NCBI GenBank assembly: GCA_947453625.1 | Contig: CANGHK010000023.1 | Coordinates: 1-64,000, forward strand | Length of the DNA: 64,000 nt | Source of the DNA: Burkholderiales bacterium | GTDB taxonomy: Bacteria; Pseudomonadota; Gammaproteobacteria; Burkholderiales; Burkholderiaceae_C | Direction: 5' to 3' | In this document: positions 59,252-64,000 of the stretch, in pieces | Layout: each line of letters begins with the position of its first letter | Position numbering within the stretch: position 1 is the stretch's first letter | The notes under the pieces: model-generated | What the model saw: the letters and a program-made list of their open reading frames with translations, nothing else | Database searches by the model: none | Told to the model about the DNA's origin: nothing | Translations under genes and position numbers: made by a program

Positions 59252-59629
59252 ATGGACATCGCCGCCCTGCAAGCCACCCTGCGCCAGTTTGCTGCCGACC
59301 GCGACTGGCAACCCTTCCAGACGCCCAAGAACCTGGCGATGGCGCTGATGGTCGAGACCGCCGAGCTGGCCGAGATCTTCCAGTGGCTGACGCCCGAACA
59401 GTCGCAGACCGCCCACCTCGATCCTGCCGTCAAGACCCATATCGGCGAGGAAATCGCCGACGTGCTGGTCTACTTGCTGCAGGTGGCCGACCACACCCAG
59501 TGCGACGTGGCGAGCGCCGTCGCCGACAAGTTGGTGAAGAATGCCCTCAAATACCCGCCGCTGCGCGCGCCGACCACGCCCGGGGCCGCGCTGCCAGACC
59601 CGGCTGCCGGCAAGCCAGACGGGGATTAG
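59252..59629 (+). CDS. MazG-like nucleotide pyrophosphohydrolase
   Basis: A 125-residue all-alpha NTP pyrophosphatase. Metal-binding acidic motifs ETAELAEIFQW (ExxE) and EEIADVLVYLLQVAD (ExxD) are present, as in the MazG/RS21-C6 group. It hydrolyses non-canonical or excess NTPs to NMP and pyrophosphate, acting as a housecleaning enzyme. The start at 59252 (MDIAALQA) matches the family length. Confidence 0.9.
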   Translation: MDIAALQATLRQFAADRDWQPFQTPKNLAMALMVETAELAEIFQWLTPEQSQTAHLDPAVKTHIGEEIADVLVYLLQVADHTQCDVASAVADKLVKNALKYPPLRAPTTPGAALPDPAAGKPDGD

Positions 59630-59648
59630 GCGAAGCAGTTGGAGCGGT

Positions 59649-60803
59649 TCACCAGCCGCCGAAGCGCGGCCATTCGGCCTGGATCTGATTCGCACCGTCC
59701 ACAACCTGGTAACTGCTGAACTGGGCGCAGGTCGCGCAGGCATGGTTGGGCAGGATGCGCAACAGCGTGCCCACCGGCAGGTCCAGCATCGCACCCTTAT
59801 CGCCGCTGCGATGGGCGATGGTGCCGTGCTCCTGGTTGGCGGCGATCACGGTGTAGTCGGGCAGCACAAGGCCCGCGACGTCGCAGACCAGGCCGTAGCC
59901 CTGGTCGACAGGCTGGGCGGCAGTGCCGCGGTCGCGCGACAGCGCCATCCAGCCGGCGTCGACCAGAGTCCAGCCCTTGGCGCGCTGGTGACCGACGACG
60001 CTGGTCAACACCGACACCGCGACGTCGTCGGGCGTGCAGACGCCCAGCCCGGCCATCACCAGGTCCTGGAACACATAGACCCCGGCGCGCAGTTCGGTCA
60101 CACCAGACAGTTGTTGCGCGAACAGCGCGCTGGGCGTCGAGCCCACGCTGACCACCGGCGCGGCGTGGCCGGCCGCACGCAACTGCTCGGCGGCCTGCAC
60201 CGCACCGGCACGCTCCTGCTCGGCTGCGGCGCGCAAGGCCTCGGGGCTGCGGCAGTCGTAGCTGGCGCCCAGGTGGGTGAGCACGCCCAGCAACTGCACC
60301 CGCGGGTGCGACAGCGCGGCGGCCACCGCCAGCAGCGTGGCGGCGTCGGCGGGCGCGATGCCGGCGCGGTGACCGTCGGTGTCGATCTCGATCAGCACGC
60401 CCACGGGCGCGGCGAAGGCGTCGGCGGCCTGCACCAGCGCCTGGGCGGCCGCCACGCTGTCGAGGATCAACCGCAGTTGCACGCCCTGGGCCAGCAGGCG
60501 CGCCACATGGCCCAGTTTGTTCGGCGTGATGCCCACCGCGTAGGTGATGTCGGCAAAGCCCTGGGCGGCAAATTCATCGGCCTCGCGCAGCGTCGAGACC
60601 GTGATCGCGCCGCTGGCCGCGCCCAGCATGGCTTGCGCCACGGCCAGGCTCTTGGCGGTCTTGACATGCGGCCGGAAGGCCACGCCCAGCGTGGCGATGC
60701 GCTGGCGCATGCGCTCAATATTGGCTGCCATGCGCGGCTGCGACAGCAGCAGCGCGGGGGTTTCGAGCGTGGCGAGGTCCGGCAGGGTGGGGGTATTTGA
60801 CAT
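59649..60803 (-). CDS. DSD1-family PLP-dependent enzyme (D-serine/D-threonine-type)
   Basis: A 384-residue alanine-racemase-fold enzyme. LETPALLLSQPRMAANI opens the barrel, RPHVKTAKS carries the PLP lysine, and GSTPS is the phosphate loop. Near the C-terminus PNHACATC matches the His-Cys zinc site of DSD1/D-threonine aldolase enzymes. It probably cleaves or dehydrates a D-3-hydroxy-amino acid. The start at 60803 (MSNTPTLPDL) is preferred to 60863. Confidence 0.87.
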   Translation of the reverse strand: MSNTPTLPDLATLETPALLLSQPRMAANIERMRQRIATLGVAFRPHVKTAKSLAVAQAMLGAASGAITVSTLREADEFAAQGFADITYAVGITPNKLGHVARLLAQGVQLRLILDSVAAAQALVQAADAFAAPVGVLIEIDTDGHRAGIAPADAATLLAVAAALSHPRVQLLGVLTHLGASYDCRSPEALRAAAEQERAGAVQAAEQLRAAGHAAPVVSVGSTPSALFAQQLSGVTELRAGVYVFQDLVMAGLGVCTPDDVAVSVLTSVVGHQRAKGWTLVDAGWMALSRDRGTAAQPVDQGYGLVCDVAGLVLPDYTVIAANQEHGTIAHRSGDKGAMLDLPVGTLLRILPNHACATCAQFSSYQVVDGANQIQAEWPRFGGW

Positions 60804-60923
60804 CGTGGCGCGACTGTAGCGCGGGCCACGTCCGGCCGGCAGTCGCACTGCCAACGGGGCCATCGCTTACAGTGGATCCGCGCCCGGTGGCCAAAGACGG
60901 CCCCCGTCCGGCAACCCCCTCGC

Positions 60924-61526
60924 ATGAGCAAGCTCTATTTCCGCTACGCCGCGATGAACGCGGGCAAATCCACCGCGCTGCTGCAGGTGGCGCACAACTA
61001 CGAGGAGCGCGGGCTGCGGGTTCTGCTGTTCACCGCCGCCCATGACGACCGGGTCGGCAACGGACAGATAGGCTCCCGGCTGGGACTGGTGCGGCCGGCG
61101 GCCACCTTCGGGCCCGACACCGCTTTCGAACGCGAACGCCTGGAACAGTTGGCCGGTTGCCCGCTGGCGTGCCTGCTGTTCGACGAGGCCCAGTTCCTCA
61201 GCCCCGATCAGGTACGCCAGTTGCACCGGATGGCGCACCTGCAACAGTTGCCGGTGATCTGCTGGGGGCTGCGCAGCGATTTCCGCGGAGAGGCCTTTGC
61301 CGGCGCAGCCACGCTGCTGACACTGGCCGACGATGTCGAAGAGATGAAAACCATCTGCGCCTGTGCCCGCAAGGCCACGATGAATCTGCGCATAGACGCC
61401 CAGGGCCGCCGCGTCCAGCAGGGCGAGCAGGTGGTGATCGGCGGCAACGAGCGCTACCGGGCAGTCTGCCCGGCCTGCTTCTATGCCGACGACGCCGGTA
61501 CGGTGGCGCCCGGGCTGTTCGGCTGA
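60924..61526 (+). CDS. tdk: Thymidine kinase (type II)
   Basis: A 200-residue thymidine kinase that phosphorylates thymidine for salvage. The P-loop is AAMNAGKST, the Walker-B-like segment is CLLFDEAQFL, WGLRSDFRGE follows, and zinc-binding Cys pairs lie in ICACARKATMNLR and VCPACF. Length and order are those of the bacterial tetrameric class. Confidence 0.94.
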   Translation: MSKLYFRYAAMNAGKSTALLQVAHNYEERGLRVLLFTAAHDDRVGNGQIGSRLGLVRPAATFGPDTAFERERLEQLAGCPLACLLFDEAQFLSPDQVRQLHRMAHLQQLPVICWGLRSDFRGEAFAGAATLLTLADDVEEMKTICACARKATMNLRIDAQGRRVQQGEQVVIGGNERYRAVCPACFYADDAGTVAPGLFG

Positions 61527-61581
61527 CGGTTCGTCTGACTACTTTTTGGACTGCCCCAGCGCAGCCTCAACCGTCCCCGGT

Positions 61582-62628
61582 TCAGAACGTCCGGGGGCGT
61601 GGCGGTGACGGCAGTGCGATCGCCTTGGCCTCGGCCACCCGGACCAGCGCGGCTTCCATCATCGCCCGGGCGGTGCCTGCCACCTGCATCAGATCGGCGT
61701 GCAGGAAGTCATCGGACGGGCTGCGCTGCAGGCATTCGGCGCTGTAGGTCTCGAAGTGGGCGAGTTGCTGCACCAGTTCGGCCAGGTGGCGCGGGCATTC
61801 GCAGGCCACCTTGTTGCTGGCCGCGACCAGTTGTGCCAGCGCCTCGTCGTCGAAGAGGCGGTCTGGCACGCGGGTGGTCGCCAAGACCGAAGTTGCGTCG
61901 ATCGGCGCTGAAGCAAGCGCAACACCGGTGCCGGGCCTCAGCGCGGCCAAGGCCTCGTCGACCAAAGCCCGCAGATCGGTGTCGGCCAGTGGCGCGCGCT
62001 GCAGGCGGCAACCCACGTCGCGCAGGCGCTGGGCGGCAGACTCGGCGCCGAAACCGTAAACCACCACGCTGCGCCGCACGCCCAACTGCCGCATCAACCG
62101 CAGCAAGCGGTCTGCCGACTCGGGCTGCAGCGTCGCCATCTCGGCCACCAGCAGGTCAGCCAGCGGACTGACGGTCGGCCCGTCGGAGTCGGCGGGAAGC
62201 GGCGGGTTCGCTGCCGCTTCGGCACCCGCCAGGTCGGCCCAGGTAGCCACGCGCTGCAGCGCGCAGCCCGCCAGCCGGCGCGGCAAGCCCAGCCCGAGCA
62301 GCGCGGCGCGCGGCCGCGCCGGCAATGGTGCAGCCGGCAAGGCCAAGGCCGCGCGGGCATCGGCGATGTCCTGCAGCGCTGGTGTGGGCAGGCGCGCCAG
62401 CGTGCCCACGGCATGGCCCAGACCTATCAATTGCCGGATCAACAGCAGCCGCTCGATGTCGGCGCCGGTGTAGAGGCGGTGGCCGCTTTCGGTCACCGAC
62501 GGACCGATCACCTGGTAACGGCGTTCCCAGATCCTCAGCGTCGACACCGGGATGCCCGCGATGCGGGCGACAGCGCCACTTCGGTACCGGGGTTGATCAC
62601 TTGAAACTGAAGTGAACATGTTTTGCAT
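61582..62628 (-). CDS. MerR-family transcriptional regulator
   Basis: A 348-residue regulator. The N-terminal winged helix is clear (YRSGAVARIAGIPVSTLRIWERRY, SGHRLYTGADIERL). The long C-terminal part of about 250 residues resembles the LitR/CarH layout in having a helical bundle followed by a Rossmann-like region (SVVVYGFGAESAAQRLRD), but I see no cobalamin-binding E/DxH motif. It diverges from ubiG with a perfect inverted repeat between them, so autoregulation and control of ubiG are likely. Confidence 0.88.
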   Translation of the reverse strand: MQNMFTSVSSDQPRYRSGAVARIAGIPVSTLRIWERRYQVIGPSVTESGHRLYTGADIERLLLIRQLIGLGHAVGTLARLPTPALQDIADARAALALPAAPLPARPRAALLGLGLPRRLAGCALQRVATWADLAGAEAAANPPLPADSDGPTVSPLADLLVAEMATLQPESADRLLRLMRQLGVRRSVVVYGFGAESAAQRLRDVGCRLQRAPLADTDLRALVDEALAALRPGTGVALASAPIDATSVLATTRVPDRLFDDEALAQLVAASNKVACECPRHLAELVQQLAHFETYSAECLQRSPSDDFLHADLMQVAGTARAMMEAALVRVAEAKAIALPSPPRPRTF

Positions 62629-62655
62629 CGCAATAGTCTACTAAAACAACCGAAG

Positions 62656-62679
62656 AATTTGAAAGAGTCGCTTCAAATT
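62656..62679. promoter_or_regulatory. Perfect inverted repeat in the merR-ubiG spacer (candidate MerR operator)
   Basis: AATTTGAA, AGAGTCGC, TTCAAATT: perfect 8-bp arms with an 8-base spacer, 24 bases in all. It lies between the divergent starts (62628 leftward, 62705 rightward) in a locally AT-rich region, which is where a MerR-type regulator would bind. Confidence 0.6.
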
Positions 62680-62704
62680 GAGGTCAATCAAGGACGATCG
62701 GACA

Positions 62705-63499
62705 GTGAACAACCATTCAAAGCCCTCTGTGGCTGCGGCTGACACCGCAACAGTGTCCACCGCCAGGGCCGACGAACTGCTGCGGTTCAACCGGCTGGCA
62801 AGCACCTGGTGGGATGCGCTGGGGCCGATGCGTCCGCTGCATGTGCTCAATGCGCTGCGCCAGTCGCGGGTGCAGACGCTGGCCGAGCGCCATTTCGGTC
62901 TGCCCCCTGGTACTGGGCTGGCCGGTCTGCGGGTACTGGACCTGGGTTGCGGCGCCGGGCTGTTGTGCGAGCCGCTGGCACGGGCCGGCGCCCGGGTCAC
63001 CGGCATCGATGCGGCGGTGCGCAGCATCGCGGTAGCCCGGCAACATGCTGCCGACCAGAAACTGGTGGTGGACTACCGCTGCGGCGATGCGGTCACCGCG
63101 CTGGCTGCCGGCGAGACCTTCGACCTGGTGTTGCTGCTGGAAGTGGTCGAACATGTGCAGGACATGCCGGCCTTCGTGGGGCAGGCCGCGGCGCATCTCG
63201 CACCAGGTGGACTGATGATCGCCTCGACGCTGAATCGCACCGCGCTGAGCTTTGTCCAGGCCATCGTCGGTGCCGAATGGCTGCTGCGTCTGCTGCCGCG
63301 CGGCACCCACCGCTGGCAACAGTTCGTCACCCCGGCCGAGCTGGCAGCGGCGATGGCCTGCTGCGGCCTGACGCAGCAAACGCTCACCGGAATCCGCTAT
63401 CAGCCACTGACGCACCGCGCGGCCTGGTGCGCCAGCACGGCAGTCAACTACCTCGCCAGCTACACACGGACGGCCGCTACAGTGCAGGCCGCAGTTTGA
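62705..63499 (+). CDS. ubiG: UbiG-like bifunctional ubiquinone O-methyltransferase
   Basis: A 264-residue SAM methyltransferase of ubiquinone synthesis. Family markers are RFNRLASTWWDALGPMRPLH, LDLGCGAGLLCEPLAR (motif I), EVVEHVQDM, and STLNRTALSFVQAIVGAEW. It methylates the polyprenyl-catechol and demethylubiquinol. The GTG at 62705 is taken as the start, with an AAGGACG stretch upstream; a TTG at 62678 would lie inside the predicted operator and is less likely. It may share a promoter region with the MerR gene. Confidence 0.86.
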   Translation: MNNHSKPSVAAADTATVSTARADELLRFNRLASTWWDALGPMRPLHVLNALRQSRVQTLAERHFGLPPGTGLAGLRVLDLGCGAGLLCEPLARAGARVTGIDAAVRSIAVARQHAADQKLVVDYRCGDAVTALAAGETFDLVLLLEVVEHVQDMPAFVGQAAAHLAPGGLMIASTLNRTALSFVQAIVGAEWLLRLLPRGTHRWQQFVTPAELAAAMACCGLTQQTLTGIRYQPLTHRAAWCASTAVNYLASYTRTAATVQAAV

Positions 63500-63590
63500 T
63501 TGAAGCTGCCTGAATGTTTTTCGATTCCCCGATACCGGCGCCGGAGCCGGAGCGGGGCTCCCTTTGATCCGGACCAGGACTTTCCCCACC

Positions 63591-63896
63591 ATGAACAGCC
63601 GCCGTCAATTCATCATCACCCTCGTTCCCGCCGCCGTCGCCCTGAGCGCGGCCACCCATGCGCTGGCCGCAGACAAGGTCGACGAGAACGATCCCACCGC
63701 CAAGGCCATCGGCTACAAGAACGACGCCACCAAGGTCGATGCCGCCAAGTACCCGGGCTACGCCAAGGGCAAGGTTTGCAGCAACTGCATGCTGTACCAG
63801 GGCAAGGCCGGCGACGCCGCAGGCGTCTGCCCGATCGTCGGCGGCAAGCTGGTCGCTGCCGGCGGTTGGTGCAGCGCCTGGGTCAAGAAGGCCTGA
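63591..63896 (+). CDS. High-potential iron-sulfur protein (HiPIP)
   Basis: A 101-residue periplasmic electron carrier. The N-terminus NSRRQFIITLVPAAVALSAA is a Tat signal, as is normal for HiPIP. Four Cys (63, 66, 80, 94) bind one [4Fe-4S] cluster in the pattern CSNC, then VCPI, then GWCS. Conserved Tyr/aromatic residues around YPGYAKG are also present. HiPIPs donate electrons to oxidases or photosynthetic reaction centres. It follows ubiG by 91 bases. Confidence 0.95.
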   Translation: MNSRRQFIITLVPAAVALSAATHALAADKVDENDPTAKAIGYKNDATKVDAAKYPGYAKGKVCSNCMLYQGKAGDAAGVCPIVGGKLVAAGGWCSAWVKKA

Positions 63897-63944
63897 TCAG
63901 TCTCTGAGCCCGGCCGCGACCGCCTGGCGCGGCGATGGCCGGGA

Positions 63945-63966
63945 GGGTCGGGTTCATACCCGACCC
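63945..63966 (+). terminator. Hairpin after the HiPIP gene
   Basis: GGGTCGGG, loop TTCATA, CCCGACCC: a perfect 8-bp stem 48 bases after the HiPIP stop. There is no T-run, so it may be a terminator or an mRNA-stabilising hairpin. Confidence 0.5.
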
Positions 63967-64000
63967 CGCTTGACCTGCGGGGGATGGCAGCGTCGCTGCT

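Overview
This is a high-GC window with dense, short-spaced operons. Gene content (Bug-family TctC-like binding protein, HiPIP, glycine-rich RRM protein, kdsD-kdsC-lptC block, KefC beside kdsD) points to a betaproteobacterium of the order Burkholderiales, probably near the Rubrivivax/Leptothrix/Sphaerotilus group. That placement is inferred from gene content only.

Layout. (1) 1-6.4 kb: a phosphorus-scavenging locus. A TonB-dependent receptor diverges from phoD, an ABC substrate-binding protein, an alkaline-phosphatase-superfamily enzyme and an ABC permease that runs off the window edge. The divergent spacer holds two 18-bp Pho-box-like elements, one per direction. (2) 6.4-10.5 kb: a decayed or acquired patch with an IS4-type transposase remnant, a mipA/ompV pseudogene with two in-frame stops, a NodE-like ketosynthase and an AT-richer lipoprotein gene. 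(3) 10.5-33.2 kb: a large aryl-polyene (xanthomonadin-type) gene cluster. It encodes two ACPs, three ketosynthases plus two chain-length-factor partners, ketoreductase, dehydratases (one fused to the starter-activating AMP ligase), an XanB2-like chorismatase for a hydroxybenzoate starter, a flavin halogenase homologue, a methyltransferase, acyltransferases, a glycosyltransferase, LolA- and MMPL-type export proteins, a polysaccharide deacetylase, a PAP2 phosphatase and two lipoproteins. (4) 33.2-33.9 kb: a gene-poor gap. (5) 33.9-37.5 kb: a BaeSR-like two-component system and a di-haem cytochrome c peroxidase. (6) 37.5-43.0 kb: KefC-type antiporter, kdsD, kdsC, lptC and an SDR gene, with a dispersed Burkholderiales-type repeat between kdsD and kdsC. 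(7) 43.0-50.7 kb: RRM protein, MarC, GMC oxidoreductase, an intergenic sigma-54-promoter-plus-terminator unit that looks like a small RNA, an HDOD protein, a long-chain acyl-CoA ligase and a TctC-like protein. (8) 50.7-58.4 kb: an oligopeptide ABC importer (fused double ATPase and two permeases) divergent from two tandem paralogous binding proteins. (9) 58.4-64 kb: small hypothetical proteins, MazG-like pyrophosphohydrolase, DSD1-family enzyme, thymidine kinase, MerR regulator divergent from ubiG with a perfect inverted repeat between them, and a HiPIP.

How the genes work together. In the aryl-polyene locus, chorismatase makes the aromatic starter, the AMP ligase loads it on an ACP, KS/CLF pairs with ketoreductase and dehydratases build the polyene, the methyltransferase and halogenase homologue would tailor the ring, and acyltransferases with LolA and MMPL would attach the pigment to a lipid and move it to the outer membrane. 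Region 1 would release and import phosphate-containing nutrients under phosphate starvation. All functional statements come from motif reading; no database search was run.
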